A DNA stretch of 64,000 bases, taken from NCBI RefSeq assembly GCF_029543085.1, contig NZ_CP119967.1, positions 1,142,501 to 1,206,500 of the forward strand, read 5' to 3'. The translations under genes were made by a program, and so were the position numbers. Source of the DNA: Pseudomonas sp. A34-9 (GTDB taxonomy: Bacteria; Pseudomonadota; Gammaproteobacteria; Pseudomonadales; Pseudomonadaceae). Shown here piece by piece: positions 40,667 through 55,906 of the stretch (position 1 is its first letter; each line of letters starts with the position of its first letter). The notes beneath the pieces were generated by a model. That model saw only the letters and a list, made by a program, of their open reading frames with translations, did no database searches and was not told the origin of the DNA.

Positions 40667-41720
40667 ACTCGACCGCTACATCGGCAGCAGCGTGTTCATG
40701 GCGATCATTGCCGTGCTGGCAATCATTCTCGGTCTGGCAACACTGTTCGCGTTCATCGATGAAATGGGCGACGTCAGCGACACCTACACCCTCGTAGATG
40801 TCCTCAGTTTCGTGCTGCTGACCGCGCCGCGCCGTCTCTACGAGATGCTGCCGATGGCCGCATTGATCGGTTGCCTGATCGGCCTTGGCAGTCTGGCCAG
40901 CAGCAGTGAACTGACGGTTATGCGCGCCGCTGGCGTATCCATCGGCCGTATTGTCTGGGCTGTCATGAAGCCAATGCTGGTGCTGATGCTGGCCGGTGTG
41001 CTGATCGGCGAGTACGTTGCTCCGGCAACCGAAAGCATGGCGCAGGCCAACCGCTCGCTGGCGCAGGGCAGCGGCGACGCGCAAAGCGCCAAGCATGGTA
41101 TGTGGCACCGCCAGGGTGAGGAATTCATACATATCAACGCTGTGCAACCCAACGGCCTGCTGTATGGCGTGACTCGCTATCACTTTGATAAAGAGCGCCA
41201 TCTGATGAGTTCGAGCTTTGCCAAGAAGGCTGAGTTCGACGGCAGCAAATGGCAGCTAACCGACGTTGCCACCACCAAGTTTCATGAGCGCAGCACTGAA
41301 GTCGTCAATACCCCGAGCGAGGAGTGGGACGTGGCGTTGAGCCCGCAACTGCTCAGCACCGTGGTCATGGCCCCGGAATCGCTGTCGATCAGTGGTCTGT
41401 GGGGTTACATCCACTATCTGTCCGAGCAAGGCTTGAGCAACGGTCGCTACTGGCTGGCATTTTGGGTCAAGGTGTTGCAGCCGCTGGTCACTGCCGCTCT
41501 GGTGCTGATGGCGATTTCCTTTATCTTCGGCCCGCTGCGTTCGGTGACTCTTGGTCAGCGTGTGTTCACCGGCGTGTTGGTGGGCTTCACCTTCCGTATC
41601 GTCCAGGATTTGCTCGGTCCATCGAGCCTGGTGTTCGGTTTCTCGCCGCTGTTCGCGGTGCTGGTGCCGGCCGGTGTCTGTGCGCTGGCGGGCGTTTGGT
41701 TGCTGCGACGAGCCGGTTGA
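40659..41720 (+). CDS. lptG: LptG, LPS export ABC transporter permease
   Basis: Partner permease of LptF; 353 residues, same architecture. It starts VKLDRYIGSSVFMAIIAVLA (GTG) with the family blocks LPMAALIGCLIGLGSLASSSELTVMRAAG and C-terminal helices ending LAGVWLLRRAG. The GTG lies within the lptF end, so the genes are translationally coupled. Confidence 0.95.
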   Translation: MVKLDRYIGSSVFMAIIAVLAIILGLATLFAFIDEMGDVSDTYTLVDVLSFVLLTAPRRLYEMLPMAALIGCLIGLGSLASSSELTVMRAAGVSIGRIVWAVMKPMLVLMLAGVLIGEYVAPATESMAQANRSLAQGSGDAQSAKHGMWHRQGEEFIHINAVQPNGLLYGVTRYHFDKERHLMSSSFAKKAEFDGSKWQLTDVATTKFHERSTEVVNTPSEEWDVALSPQLLSTVVMAPESLSISGLWGYIHYLSEQGLSNGRYWLAFWVKVLQPLVTAALVLMAISFIFGPLRSVTLGQRVFTGVLVGFTFRIVQDLLGPSSLVFGFSPLFAVLVPAGVCALAGVWLLRRAG

Positions 41721-41752
41721 TGAACAAGCTTTCATCCATCGCTTGAACCCTG

Positions 41753-41787
41753 AAAACGCCTCGGTCGACAGATCGGGGCGTTTTTGC
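41753..41787 (+). terminator. Rho-independent terminator after lptG
   Basis: AAAACGCC, then TCGGtcgacagatCGGG, then GCGTTTTT. Confidence 0.8.
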
Positions 41788-41893
41788 ATGCAATCCGGGT
41801 GACAGGTGAACGTGACGCTTGCGCCGTGTATCAGGTACAATTCCCGGCTATTTTTCGGCGGGCTATGCCTGCAGCCTTTTTGAGTGTTGATCC

Positions 41894-43693
41894 GTGAGTG
41901 ATTTGAGTCATATCCGCAATTTCTCCATCATCGCCCACATTGACCATGGCAAGTCGACGCTGGCCGATCGCTTCATCCAGATGTGCGGCGGCCTGGCCGA
42001 GCGTGAAATGGAAGCCCAGGTACTGGATTCCATGGATCTGGAGCGTGAACGCGGGATCACCATCAAGGCCCACAGCGTCACTCTTTATTACACCGCCAAA
42101 GACGGCATCAAGTATCAGTTGAACTTCATTGACACCCCGGGCCACGTCGACTTCACCTACGAAGTCAGCCGTTCCCTGGCCGCGTGTGAAGGTGCCTTGC
42201 TGGTGGTCGATGCCGGTCAGGGTGTTGAAGCCCAGTCCGTGGCCAACTGCTACACCGCCATCGAGCAGGGCCTCGAGGTCATGCCGGTGCTGAACAAGAT
42301 CGACCTGCCGCAGGCCGATCCTGAGCGCGTCAAGGACGAGATCGAAAAGATCATCGGCATCGACGCCACTGACGCCGTCACCTGCAGCGCCAAGACCGGC
42401 CTGGGTGTCGACGAAGTGCTTGAACGCCTTGTGCAGACCATTCCTGCGCCGACCGGCAACATCGAAGATCCGCTGCAAGCGTTGATCATCGACTCCTGGT
42501 TCGACAACTACCTGGGCGTTGTCTCCCTGGTGCGCGTGCGTCACGGCCGCGTGAAGAAGGGTGACAAGATCCTCGTCAAGTCCACCGGCAAGATCCACCT
42601 GGTCGACAGCGTTGGCGTGTTCAACCCGAAACACACCGCTACCGCTGACCTCAAGGCCGGCGAAGTGGGCTTCATCATCGCCAGCATCAAGGACATTCAC
42701 GGTGCACCGGTCGGTGACACCCTGACCCTGAGCTCGACGCCGGACGTCGAAGTGCTGCCGGGCTTCAAACGCATCCAGCCGCAGGTTTACGCCGGTCTGT
42801 TCCCGGTCAGCTCCGACGACTTCGAGGATTTCCGCGAAGCGCTGCAGAAGCTGACCCTCAACGACTCGTCGCTGCAATACACCCCGGAAAGCTCCGACGC
42901 ACTGGGCTTCGGCTTCCGTTGCGGGTTCCTTGGCATGCTGCACATGGAAATCATCCAGGAGCGCCTCGAGCGCGAGTACAACCTGGACCTGATTACCACC
43001 GCGCCGACGGTGATTTTCGAGCTGGTGCTGAAAACCGGTGAAACGATTTACGTCGACAACCCATCCAAGCTTCCGGATGTGTCGTCGATCGAAGACATGC
43101 GCGAGCCGATCGTGCGGGCCAATATCCTGGTGCCGCAGGAACACTTGGGCAACGTCATCACCCTGTGCATCGAGAAGCGTGGCGTTCAAGTCGACATGCT
43201 GTTCCTCGGCAATCAGGTGCAAGTCACTTACGACCTGCCGATGAACGAAGTGGTCCTGGACTTCTTCGACCGTCTCAAATCCACCAGCCGTGGCTATGCT
43301 TCGCTGGATTACCATTTCGATCGTTACCAATCGGCTAATCTGGTGAAACTGGACGTGCTGATCAACGGCGACAAGGTCGATGCCCTTGCATTGATCGTGC
43401 ACCGTGACAACTCGCACTACAAAGGTCGCCAGTTGACCGAGAAGATGAAAGAACTGATTCCTCGTCAGATGTTCGACGTAGCCATTCAGGCCGCCATCGG
43501 TGGTCAGATCGTTGCCCGGACAACCGTCAAGGCGCTCAGAAAGAACGTATTGGCCAAATGCTACGGTGGTGACGTCAGCCGTAAGAAGAAACTGCTCGAG
43601 AAGCAAAAGGCCGGTAAGAAACGCATGAAACAGGTCGGCAACGTGGAAATTCCACAAGAAGCCTTCCTTGCCGTGCTCAGGTTGGATAGTTAG
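41894..43693 (+). CDS. lepA: LepA (EF4), translational GTPase
   Basis: Ribosome-associated GTPase. 599 residues, the standard length. G1 is AHIDHGKST, the switch region is [12 protein letters not shown]3 is DTPGHVDF and G4 is [17 protein letters not shown]. The LepA-specific C-terminal domain ends with [24 protein letters not shown] start with GATCC before it; first gene of lepA-lepB-rnc-era-recO-pdxJ. Confidence 0.98.
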   Translation: MSDLSHIRNFSIIAHIDHGKSTLADRFIQMCGGLAEREMEAQVLDSMDLERERGITIKAHSVTLYYTAKDGIKYQLNFIDTPGHVDFTYEVSRSLAACEGALLVVDAGQGVEAQSVANCYTAIEQGLEVMPVLNKIDLPQADPERVKDEIEKIIGIDATDAVTCSAKTGLGVDEVLERLVQTIPAPTGNIEDPLQALIIDSWFDNYLGVVSLVRVRHGRVKKGDKILVKSTGKIHLVDSVGVFNPKHTATADLKAGEVGFIIASIKDIHGAPVGDTLTLSSTPDVEVLPGFKRIQPQVYAGLFPVSSDDFEDFREALQKLTLNDSSLQYTPESSDALGFGFRCGFLGMLHMEIIQERLEREYNLDLITTAPTVIFELVLKTGETIYVDNPSKLPDVSSIEDMREPIVRANILVPQEHLGNVITLCIEKRGVQVDMLFLGNQVQVTYDLPMNEVVLDFFDRLKSTSRGYASLDYHFDRYQSANLVKLDVLINGDKVDALALIVHRDNSHYKGRQLTEKMKELIPRQMFDVAIQAAIGGQIVARTTVKALRKNVLAKCYGGDVSRKKKLLEKQKAGKKRMKQVGNVEIPQEAFLAVLRLDS

Positions 43694-43698
43694 GTCCT

Positions 43699-44553
43699 AT
43701 GTCACTAAATTTCCCGCTGTTGCTGGTCATCGCCGTGTTCGTCTGCGGCCTGTTGGCGTTGCTTGATCTGTTGATCCTGGCACCGCGTCGGCGTGCTGCC
43801 ATTGCCTCTTATCAAGGCAGCGTCAGCCAGCCTGACGGGGTGGTCGTTGAAAAACTGAATAAAGAGCCGCTGCTGGTCGAATACGGCAAGTCGTTCTTCC
43901 CGGTGTTGTTCATCGTGCTGGTACTGCGCTCGTTCCTCGTGGAGCCGTTCCAGATCCCGTCGGGCTCGATGAAGCCAACTTTGGACGTCGGCGACTTCAT
44001 TCTGGTGAACAAGTTTTCTTACGGGATCCGCCTGCCGGTGATCGACAAGAAAATCATCGAAGTCGGTGATCCGCAGCGCGGCGATGTGATGGTGTTCCGC
44101 TACCCGAGCGATCCGAACGTCAACTACATCAAGCGTGTAGTCGGTCTGCCAGGTGACACGGTGCGTTATACCGCCGACAAGCATCTGTTTGTGAATGGCG
44201 AGTCGATTGCCGAGCAGATGGTCGGCGCCGAGCCGGGCACGCTGGGCAGCGCCGAACTGTATAAAGAGAAACTGGGCGCCGCCGAGCATCTGATCCGCAA
44301 GGAAATGAGCCGTTACCGCGCCACGCCGGACCGCTCGTGGACAGTGCCCGCCGGGCACTACTTCATGATGGGCGACAACCGCGACAACTCCAATGACAGT
44401 CGCTACTGGGATGATCCGAACATTCCCAAGGATCTGCTGGGCATGGTTCCCGACCAGAATATCGTCGGCAAGGCCTTCGCGGTCTGGATGAGCTGGCCAG
44501 AGCCGAAACTCAGTCACCTGCCGAATTTCTCGCGGGTTGGCCTGATCAAGTAA
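43699..44553 (+). CDS. lepB: LepB, signal peptidase I
   Basis: Inner-membrane serine protease that cleaves Sec and Tat signal peptides. Two membrane segments (residues 4-26 and about 62-78), catalytic Ser in PSGSMKPTLDVGDF near residue 90, and general-base Lys in YIKRVVGLPGD near residue 145. Also conserved is GHYFMMGDNRDNSNDSR. 284 residues. It starts five bases after lepA. Confidence 0.97.
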   Translation: MSLNFPLLLVIAVFVCGLLALLDLLILAPRRRAAIASYQGSVSQPDGVVVEKLNKEPLLVEYGKSFFPVLFIVLVLRSFLVEPFQIPSGSMKPTLDVGDFILVNKFSYGIRLPVIDKKIIEVGDPQRGDVMVFRYPSDPNVNYIKRVVGLPGDTVRYTADKHLFVNGESIAEQMVGAEPGTLGSAELYKEKLGAAEHLIRKEMSRYRATPDRSWTVPAGHYFMMGDNRDNSNDSRYWDDPNIPKDLLGMVPDQNIVGKAFAVWMSWPEPKLSHLPNFSRVGLIK

Positions 44554-44560
44554 TCACACA

Positions 44561-44583
44561 CGGCGCTGTTGACCACAGCGCCG
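44561..44583 (+). promoter_or_regulatory. Hairpin between lepB and rnc
   Basis: CGGCGCTGT-tgacc-ACAGCGCCG without a T tract. It lies in the 169-base lepB-rnc gap and could be a processing site of RNase III, which is known in other bacteria to cut its own leader. Confidence 0.45.
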
Positions 44584-44722
44584 AATGCATTTCTGGAGCC
44601 GGCACAATCGGCTTCGCAATCGCCAGGATTTAATTTTTGAACACAGCGTTAATTGTCCCAGGCCTGCGCCGCATCCCGGCGATGGCAGTGGAATCCAGCC
44701 ACGAACTCAGCGTGGGTAAACC

Positions 44723-45412
44723 GTGAGCGTTTCTCTAAGCCGTCTCGAGCGTCAGCTCGGTTACACCTTCAAGGACCAGGAGCTGATGCTGCTGGCTCTG
44801 ACGCACCGCAGTTTTGCCGGGCGCAACAACGAACGCCTGGAATTCCTTGGCGATGCCATCCTCAACTTCGTTGCCGGCGAGGCGCTGTTCGATCGCTTCC
44901 CGCTGGCCCGCGAAGGCCAGTTGTCGCGTTTGCGCGCACGTTTGGTAAAAGGTGAGACGCTGGCCGTACTGGCGCGCGGTTTCGACCTTGGCGAGTACCT
45001 GCGACTGGGTTCCGGCGAGTTGAAAAGCGGCGGTTTCCGTCGCGAATCGATTCTGGCCGATGCCCTCGAAGCCTTGATCGGTGCAATCTATCTCGACGCA
45101 GGCATGGACATGGCGCGTGAGCGCGTGCTGGCCTGGCTGGCCGGTGAGTTCGAAGGCCTGACGCTGGTCGACACCAACAAGGATCCGAAAACCCGCCTGC
45201 AGGAACACCTGCAATCGCGCGGTTGCGATCTGCCACGCTACGAAGTGGTGGATATCCAGGGCGAGCCGCACTGCCGAACCTTCTTCGTCGAGTGCGAAGT
45301 TGTCTTACTGAATGAAAAAAGCCGAGGTCAGGGTGTGAGCCGTCGTATTGCCGAACAGGTAGCGGCCGCCGCAGCACTGATTGCCCTGGGCGTGGAGAAT
45401 GGCAATGACTGA
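44723..45412 (+). CDS. rnc: RNase III
   Basis: Double-strand-specific endoribonuclease for rRNA maturation. 229 residues: the signature [11 protein letters not shown] holds catalytic carboxylates, a second carboxylate region is [16 protein letters not shown], and the C-terminal dsRNA-binding domain begins near residue 155 ([14 protein letters not shown]). GTG start at 44723; it overlaps era by eight bases. Confidence 0.97.
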   Translation: MSVSLSRLERQLGYTFKDQELMLLALTHRSFAGRNNERLEFLGDAILNFVAGEALFDRFPLAREGQLSRLRARLVKGETLAVLARGFDLGEYLRLGSGELKSGGFRRESILADALEALIGAIYLDAGMDMARERVLAWLAGEFEGLTLVDTNKDPKTRLQEHLQSRGCDLPRYEVVDIQGEPHCRTFFVECEVVLLNEKSRGQGVSRRIAEQVAAAAALIALGVENGND

Positions 45413-46307
45413 TACAAACGCAACTCGCTGTGGCTATGTTGCCATCGTCGGCCGTCCCAACGTTGGCAAGTCCACGTTGCTGAACCACATCCTTGGCCAG
45501 AAGCTGGCGATCACTTCGCGCAAGCCGCAGACCACGCGCCACAATATGCTCGGGATCAAAACCGAGGGTGACGTGCAGGCGATCTACGTCGACACCCCCG
45601 GCATGCACAAGGGTGGCGAAAAGGCCCTGAACCGCTACATGAACAAGACCGCTTCGGCAGCCTTGAAAGACGTTGACGTGGTGATCTTCGTGGTCGATCG
45701 CACCAAGTGGACCGACGAAGACCAGATGGTTCTCGAGCGCGTGCAGTACGTGACGGGGCCATTGATCGTTGCGTTGAACAAGACCGACCGCATCGAAGAC
45801 AAAGCCGAGCTGATGCCGCACCTGAGCTGGTTGCAGGAACAGCTGCCGAACGCGCAGATCATTCCGATTTCGGCGCAGCACGGGCATAACCTCGAGGCGC
45901 TGGAAAAGGTCATTGCCGATCATCTGCCGGAGAACGATCACTTCTTCCCGGAAGACCAGATCACCGACCGCAGCAGCCGTTTCCTCGCCGCTGAACTGGT
46001 GCGCGAGAAAATCATGCGCCAGATGGGCGCCGAGCTGCCGTACCAGATCACCGTCGAGATCGAAGAGTTCAAGCAGCAGGGCAAAACCCTGCACATCCAT
46101 GCCTTGATCCTCGTTGAGCGCGACGGCCAGAAGAAGATCATCATTGGCGACAAGGGCGAGCGTATCAAGCGCATCGGCACCGAAGCGCGCAAGGATATGG
46201 AGTTGCTGTTCGACTCCAAGATCATGCTCAACCTGTGGGTCAAGGTGAAGGGCGGCTGGTCCGACGACGAGCGTGCGCTGCGTTCGCTGGGTTACGGCGA
46301 CCTGTAA
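45405..46307 (+). CDS. era: Era GTPase
   Basis: Essential GTPase of 30S ribosome assembly. 300 residues: P-loop GRPNVGKST, effector TTRHN, DTPG in [18 protein letters not shown], and a C-terminal KH domain (EQ...[20 protein letters not shown]). The ATG at 45405, preceded by GGAG, is preferred to the frame start at 45381, which would add eight non-conserved residues. Confidence 0.97.
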   Translation: MTDTNATRCGYVAIVGRPNVGKSTLLNHILGQKLAITSRKPQTTRHNMLGIKTEGDVQAIYVDTPGMHKGGEKALNRYMNKTASAALKDVDVVIFVVDRTKWTDEDQMVLERVQYVTGPLIVALNKTDRIEDKAELMPHLSWLQEQLPNAQIIPISAQHGHNLEALEKVIADHLPENDHFFPEDQITDRSSRFLAAELVREKIMRQMGAELPYQITVEIEEFKQQGKTLHIHALILVERDGQKKIIIGDKGERIKRIGTEARKDMELLFDSKIMLNLWVKVKGGWSDDERALRSLGYGDL

Positions 46308-46336
46308 TCACCGATCCAGAGAACACCGATACCCAC

Positions 46337-46426
46337 TGTGGGAGCGAGCCTGCTCGCGAAGAGGATGTAACATTCAGCCTTGATGTTGACTGTCACTCCG
46401 CTTTCGCGAGCAGGCTCGCTCCCACA
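46337..46426. repeat. REP inverted pair, family B, between era and recO
   Basis: TGTGGGAGCGAGCCTGCTCG at 46337 and the opposed arm ending CTCGCTCCCACA at 46426. It lies inside an otherwise conserved operon. Confidence 0.87.
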
Positions 46427-46473
46427 GTGGTTTTGGGTTGTGTGTAAAACTGCGTTTCTTCATCGAGAACCCA

Positions 46474-47163
46474 ATGTCGCAAAACCCACCTCCCGCCCAA
46501 CCCGCCTACGTCCTGCACAGTCGCGCCTACCGCGAAACCAGTGCGCTGGTGGATTTCCTCACGCCGCAAGGTCGGCTGCGGGCGGTGTTGCGCAGTGCGC
46601 GAGGCAAGGCCGGGACACTGGCGCGGCCCTTCGTGTCGCTGGAAGTCGAGTTCCGTGGCAAGGGTGAGCTGAAGAATGTCGGGCGCATGGAGAGCTCTGG
46701 CACCTCTGCGTGGCTTAACGGCGAGGCGCTGTTCAGTGGCCTCTATCTCAATGAGTTGCTGATCCGCTTGCTGCCCGCCGAAGATCCGCATCCGGGTGTC
46801 TTCGATCACTACGCCGCGACCTTGCTGGCATTGGCCGAAGGCCGTCCTCTGGAGCCGTTGCTGCGTTCCTTCGAGTGGCGACTGCTGGACGATCTCGGCT
46901 ACGGCTTTTCCCTGAATAGCGATATCCACGGTGAGCCCATTGCGCCCGATGGCCTGTATCGCCTGCAAGTGGATGCCGGGCTCGAACAGGTTCATCTGCT
47001 GCAACCGGGTTTGTTCAACGGCACCGAACTGCTGGCCATGGCCGAGGCCGACTGGACTGCTCCCGGCGCACTCTCAGCCGCCAAGCGTCTGATGCGTCAG
47101 GCATTGGCCGTTCACCTGGGCGGTCGACCTCTCGTCAGTCGCGAGCTGTTTCGCAAGCCCTGA
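46474..47163 (+). CDS. recO: RecO, DNA repair protein
   Basis: RecFOR-pathway protein that loads RecA on SSB-coated DNA and anneals strands. 229 residues with an OB-fold N-terminus ([38 protein letters not shown]) and a helical C-terminus ([16 protein letters not shown]). The ATG at 46474 follows GAGAA; the longer frame from 46438 is spacer. Confidence 0.95.
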   Translation: MSQNPPPAQPAYVLHSRAYRETSALVDFLTPQGRLRAVLRSARGKAGTLARPFVSLEVEFRGKGELKNVGRMESSGTSAWLNGEALFSGLYLNELLIRLLPAEDPHPGVFDHYAATLLALAEGRPLEPLLRSFEWRLLDDLGYGFSLNSDIHGEPIAPDGLYRLQVDAGLEQVHLLQPGLFNGTELLAMAEADWTAPGALSAAKRLMRQALAVHLGGRPLVSRELFRKP

Positions 47164-47202
47164 TATGCTGTGCGCCGAATCTCTCAATTCAGGAGCGCAT
47201 CC

Positions 47203-47949
47203 GTGACCACCAGCAATCGCATTCTTCTTGGCGTGAACATCGACCACGTCGCCACCCTGCGTCAGGCCCGTGGCACGCGCTACCCGGACCCGGTCAAGGC
47301 AGCACTGGACGCGGAAGAGGCGGGCGCCGATGGCATCACCGTGCACCTGCGCGAAGACCGCCGCCACATTCAGGAGCGCGATGTTCTGCTGCTCAAGGAC
47401 GTGCTGCAAACCCGCATGAACTTCGAAATGGGCGTCACCGAAGAAATGATGGCCTTCGCCGAACGCATCCGCCCGGCGCACATCTGTCTGGTCCCGGAAA
47501 CCCGTCAGGAGCTGACCACTGAAGGCGGTCTGGATGTCGCGGGACAGGAAGAGCGCATCAAGGCAGCGGTCGAGCGTCTGTCGAAGATCGGCAGCGAAGT
47601 GTCGCTGTTCATCGATGCCGACGAGCGCCAGATTGCCGCGTCGAAGCGCGTTGGCGCGCCGGCCATTGAGTTGCACACCGGTCGTTATGCCGATGCTGAA
47701 ACCCCGACTGAAGTCGCTGAAGAACTCAAGCGCGTGGCGGATGGCGTGGCGTTTGGTCTGGCCCAGGGCCTGATCGTCAATGCCGGTCACGGCTTGCATT
47801 ACCACAACGTTGAAGCCGTCGCGGCGATCAAGGGCATCAACGAACTGAACATCGGCCATGCGCTGGTGGCGCATGCGTTGTTCGTCGGGTTCAAGTCTGC
47901 TGTGTCCGAAATGAAAGCGCTGATCCTGGCCGCTGCTCTCAAGGGCTAA
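47203..47949 (+). CDS. pdxJ: PdxJ, pyridoxine 5'-phosphate synthase
   Basis: Makes pyridoxine 5'-phosphate from 3-amino-2-oxopropyl phosphate and deoxyxylulose phosphate. 248 residues: [21 protein letters not shown] at the start, [26 protein letters not shown] and [11 protein letters not shown]. The GTG start at 47203 has AGGAG eight bases upstream. Last gene of the lepA operon. Confidence 0.96.
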   Translation: MTTSNRILLGVNIDHVATLRQARGTRYPDPVKAALDAEEAGADGITVHLREDRRHIQERDVLLLKDVLQTRMNFEMGVTEEMMAFAERIRPAHICLVPETRQELTTEGGLDVAGQEERIKAAVERLSKIGSEVSLFIDADERQIAASKRVGAPAIELHTGRYADAETPTEVAEELKRVADGVAFGLAQGLIVNAGHGLHYHNVEAVAAIKGINELNIGHALVAHALFVGFKSAVSEMKALILAAALKG

Positions 47950-48031
47950 GATCAAAAGATCGCAGCCTTCGGCAGCTCCTACAGGTGTACGCATAACCCT
48001 GTAGGAGCTGCCGAAGGCTGCGATCTTTTGC
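47950..48031. repeat. REPIN-type palindrome, family A, filling the pdxJ-mltF gap
   Basis: It starts directly after the pdxJ TAA and ends two bases before the mltF stop on the other strand. The arms point outwards, as at 15221. It probably acts as a bidirectional 3' structure. Confidence 0.85.
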
Positions 48032-48032
48032 T

Positions 48033-49559
<1,527 letters not shown>

Positions 49560-49778
49560 TCACAAAACCGGACGAAACCCCGCAGAAACGGGCCCTTACG
49601 GCTTTTTGTTACAGTAAAAATAAGTGCCCCCTGAACAGCTGATTTACCTGACTCTGAAGTCGGAAACACAGATTGATACCCGAGTGCAACCGTGCGTAGC
49701 GTTTCGGGTGATGTTGAAGGCGGTTTAGGCTAGAATGCACGGCCTCAAAGCACACCCCTTCCCGAGGCTGTCCCGAAG

Positions 49779-53675
<3,897 letters not shown>

Positions 53676-53680
53676 GGCCT

Positions 53681-53992
53681 GTGTACAAGCTCGGTTTTTT
53701 TGTTCCTGACAGTCATGTCGAGGTGGTCAAAGGCGCTGTGTTCGCTGCCGGTGGTGGGCGGATCGGTGACTATGACCACTGTGCCTGGCAGGTGCTTGGT
53801 CTGGGCCAGTTTCGACCTTTGGACGGCAGTCAGCCGTTTATTGGGGAAGCGGGGCAGGTTGAGCGGGTTGAGGAATGGAAAGTCGAGCTTGTGGTGGCGG
53901 ATGAGTTGATCGTCGCTGTTGTGGCTGCGTTGAAGCTCAGTCATCCCTATGAGACACCGGCTTATGAAGTGTGGCGGCTGGAAGATTTCTGA
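53681..53992 (+). CDS. Small NIF3/CutA-like (YqfO-type) protein
   Basis: A 103-residue protein like the YqfO/CutA-like insert of NIF3-family proteins: MYKLGFFVPDSHVEVVKGAVFAAGGGRIGDYDHCAWQ, then KVELVVADELIVAVVAALKLSHPYETPAYEV. GTG start at 53681, six bases after purL, so probably co-transcribed. The HPYETPAYE block is the family signature. Cellular role unknown; a metal-sensing or nucleotide-related role has been suggested for the family. Confidence 0.87.
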   Translation: MYKLGFFVPDSHVEVVKGAVFAAGGGRIGDYDHCAWQVLGLGQFRPLDGSQPFIGEAGQVERVEEWKVELVVADELIVAVVAALKLSHPYETPAYEVWRLEDF

Positions 53993-54014
53993 TCTTTCTG
54001 CCGCTGGAATGAGA

Positions 54015-54047
54015 GACCCGCAGATGAGCAATTGTCTGCGGGTTTTT
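54015..54047 (+). terminator. Rho-independent terminator of the purL unit
   Basis: GACCCGCAGAtgagcaattgTCTGCGGGTTTTTT. Confidence 0.9.
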
Positions 54048-54082
54048 TGTTGCCTGCGATTTGGTTGGCGACTTCATTCAAC

Positions 54083-54420
54083 TGTGGGAGCTTGCTCGCG
54101 AAAGCGATGGGTCGGGCAATGATGTTCTGGCTGACCGGGTACATATCCATTGCTGCGGTAACGGCTGCTCAGGGTTCCGCCCTTACGGCGGGTCACCTTT
54201 TCCAAACGCCGAAAAGGTAACCCAAAAGGCTTGCCCCAACGTTCGGCCCGCTCGCTAAAGCTCGGGGTTCCTTCGCTCCGGGATCCATCCGGGCGCATCG
54301 CCTACGGTTTGCTTCGCTGCACCTCCTCTCGATGCATTTGGCTGCGCCAAACGGTCGCTGCGCTCCCACCCCCGGATAAATCCCTCCACTCAGCCTGTCG
54401 ACGGGGTCGGTGGATCAAGA
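54083..54420. repeat. Composite dispersed-repeat region with stacked hairpins
   Basis: It begins with a single, internally shortened family B REP arm (TGTGGGAGCTTGCTCGCGAA). Next come a TTCCGCCCTTACGGCGGG stem and GGTCACCTTTTC-caaacgcc-GAAAAGGTAACC at 54191-54222, then further stems with GCTCGC and CTTCGCTCC repeats. From memory, elements with this GGTTACCTTTTCGGCG-type core recur in many pseudomonad genomes. The small frames across it (54032-54464) look like by-products. Confidence 0.5.
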
Positions 54421-54781
54421 TCAAGAGCTGCAGCCGAGCTAACGCTCATCCTGTTGAGTGGTGAAGAGAATGCGGTCGGCTCTTGCTCTTCCAGGGCCTG
54501 CACCTGCTCGCGAAGGCGGCCTGACGGCCGAACTGTTTTTACAGATGTACTCAGTCCAACTCTAGGAGTGAGCTTGCTCACGAAAGCATTTTCACGGCTG
54601 TCGGAATACTTCCTGTACCTCTTCAGATAACAGATTTTTCCTACCGGTTTTTCAGGTTGTCCCTCGGAAGTGGCCTCTCTACCTTGGGCTGTCTCTGGCA
54701 AAAAAGAAAACTTGGCGATAGACCGAAAACGGGACGTTGCTCCTTTTGCTAAAGCCGTCGATATGACTTTGAGGATGAAAA
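54421..54781. other. Spacer upstream of the nucleotidyltransferase cassette
   Basis: Contains two more decayed REP arms (CTGCTCGCGAAGGCGG near 54503-54518 and AGGAGTGAGCTTGCTCACGA near 54564-54583). The stretch after 54590 is A+T-richer and should hold the cassette promoter. GAGGATGAAAA precedes the next ATG. Confidence 0.5.
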
Positions 54782-55420
54782 ATGGAATTACTTCCCGTCG
54801 TCACACCGCGCATCAACACGAACACCGCGTTGGGGCGGGCGCTGGTATCTATGTTTAAGTCAGTCGAGGCGGAATTGGTTCAAGAGAGTGCAGCACCTGG
54901 AGCGGTCAAGATCATTGTGTTTGGAGGATGTGCAGTTCACCTCTACACCCATCACCGCATATCGTTGGACGTAGACGCGGAGATCTATGAGGCATGCATT
55001 CCGGCAGGACTCGACCTGCGCACGCTACTGGCGGGGGTGCCGGAGACCTTTGTCGATGAGCTTTCTGCTCGAAGGATGGAGTTGAACTACGACCTGCAAT
55101 ACAACACTAGCTTTGGTCCGATTCATGAGGACTATTGGTCTCGAAGTATCCCCTTGTCGGAGTTTTCGCTGGAGTCTCCTCTACACATCCATATTGCTGC
55201 CCCCGTCGACATCGCCATTACAAAGCTGGGCAGGGCTACAGATCACGATATCGCAGACATCAATGCACTTCTAAGGTGTGGATTCATACTGACCAGCGAG
55301 CTTCGGCATCTGGCATTGCAGGCAATTGATGTATATGTTGGCAACAAAGAGCCACCAACCTCGGTTCTGACTAACATCTTGCGGGACTATCTGGAGAAAG
55401 CAGATGACGAAGCCGAATGA
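54782..55420 (+). CDS. DUF6036-like nucleotidyltransferase-fold protein
   Basis: 212 residues, no close match recognised. The pattern is that of a minimal nucleotidyltransferase: GGCAVHLY at 48-55, then R59-x-S61-x-D63-x-D65, and a later APVDIAITKLGRATDHDIADINALL (about 140-164), which resembles the K..R...D..D block of DUF6036 and AbiEii-like enzymes. The start at 54782 has GAGG upstream. Codon use is less GC-biased than in neighbours and the gene sits in a repeat-rich patch, so transfer is likely. It may act as a toxin or defence NTase. Confidence 0.72.
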   Translation: MELLPVVTPRINTNTALGRALVSMFKSVEAELVQESAAPGAVKIIVFGGCAVHLYTHHRISLDVDAEIYEACIPAGLDLRTLLAGVPETFVDELSARRMELNYDLQYNTSFGPIHEDYWSRSIPLSEFSLESPLHIHIAAPVDIAITKLGRATDHDIADINALLRCGFILTSELRHLALQAIDVYVGNKEPPTSVLTNILRDYLEKADDEAE

Positions 55421-55850
55421 CGCTCACGTGCTCTCATCCGCATTAGACACGCTCGTCAGAAGCCCTTTGAATCAGGCTGATGACGTCGCACTAGTGAATG
55501 CCGCCAAAGAAGTCTGGTACTCGGATTCAAATGTTGAAAGCGAGGTTAAGGCGTTTCTGCAGCATCATAGTGATGATATTGAACGTCGTCGTGCCGCCTA
55601 TCTGTTGGAGCGATTTACGCGTTTCTCTTGTGTCTCTGATACCCGCGTATTGGAAACGCTTCATGCGTTGGAACTTTTCGCTCACTCGACACCGAAGCAG
55701 GATGTTGCGCCTCAGACGAAGGCTTCATTACGCAATCGCAAAGATGAATTGGCCGTTTCTTGGGGATTGGCAGAAAGCCTTGGATTGAAGGTTCAAACGC
55801 TGATGCCATTTCAGACCCGCCATTACCAATCGGAACAGCATTCATCCTGA
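55404..55850 (+). CDS. Unknown helical protein, partner of the nucleotidyltransferase
   Basis: 148 residues, overlapping the upstream gene by 17 bases, with the same relaxed GC bias. Mostly predicted helical (residues 10-95). I do not recognise a family. It contains R81-VLETL-H87, an R-x5-H arrangement like the HEPN ribonuclease motif, but the surrounding fold is not proven and the match may be chance. Tight coupling suggests a functional pair with the nucleotidyltransferase, for example an MNT/HEPN-like or toxin-antitoxin unit. Confidence 0.7.
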   Translation: MTKPNDAHVLSSALDTLVRSPLNQADDVALVNAAKEVWYSDSNVESEVKAFLQHHSDDIERRRAAYLLERFTRFSCVSDTRVLETLHALELFAHSTPKQDVAPQTKASLRNRKDELAVSWGLAESLGLKVQTLMPFQTRHYQSEQHSS

Positions 55851-55869
55851 ACCGAATTTTTTTGGCGAT

Positions 55870-55900
55870 AAAAACCCGGCCTAAGCCGGGTTCTTTTTTG
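55870..55900. terminator. Bidirectional terminator between the cassette and nagE
   Basis: AAAACCCGGC-ctaa-GCCGGGTT followed by CTTTTTTG; an A run precedes the stem, serving the opposite strand. Confidence 0.85.
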
Positions 55901-55906
55901 TGTAGA

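Noticed and set aside
49731..49736. TAGAAT as the purL -10 box
   Set aside because: Mentioned under purL only; no -35 hexamer at 16-18 bases, so not listed as a promoter.
54032..54464. Several small frames in the repeat patch after purL
   Set aside because: They translate palindromic repeats and overlap one another on both strands; peptides like these seem to follow the repeat rather than a selected protein.
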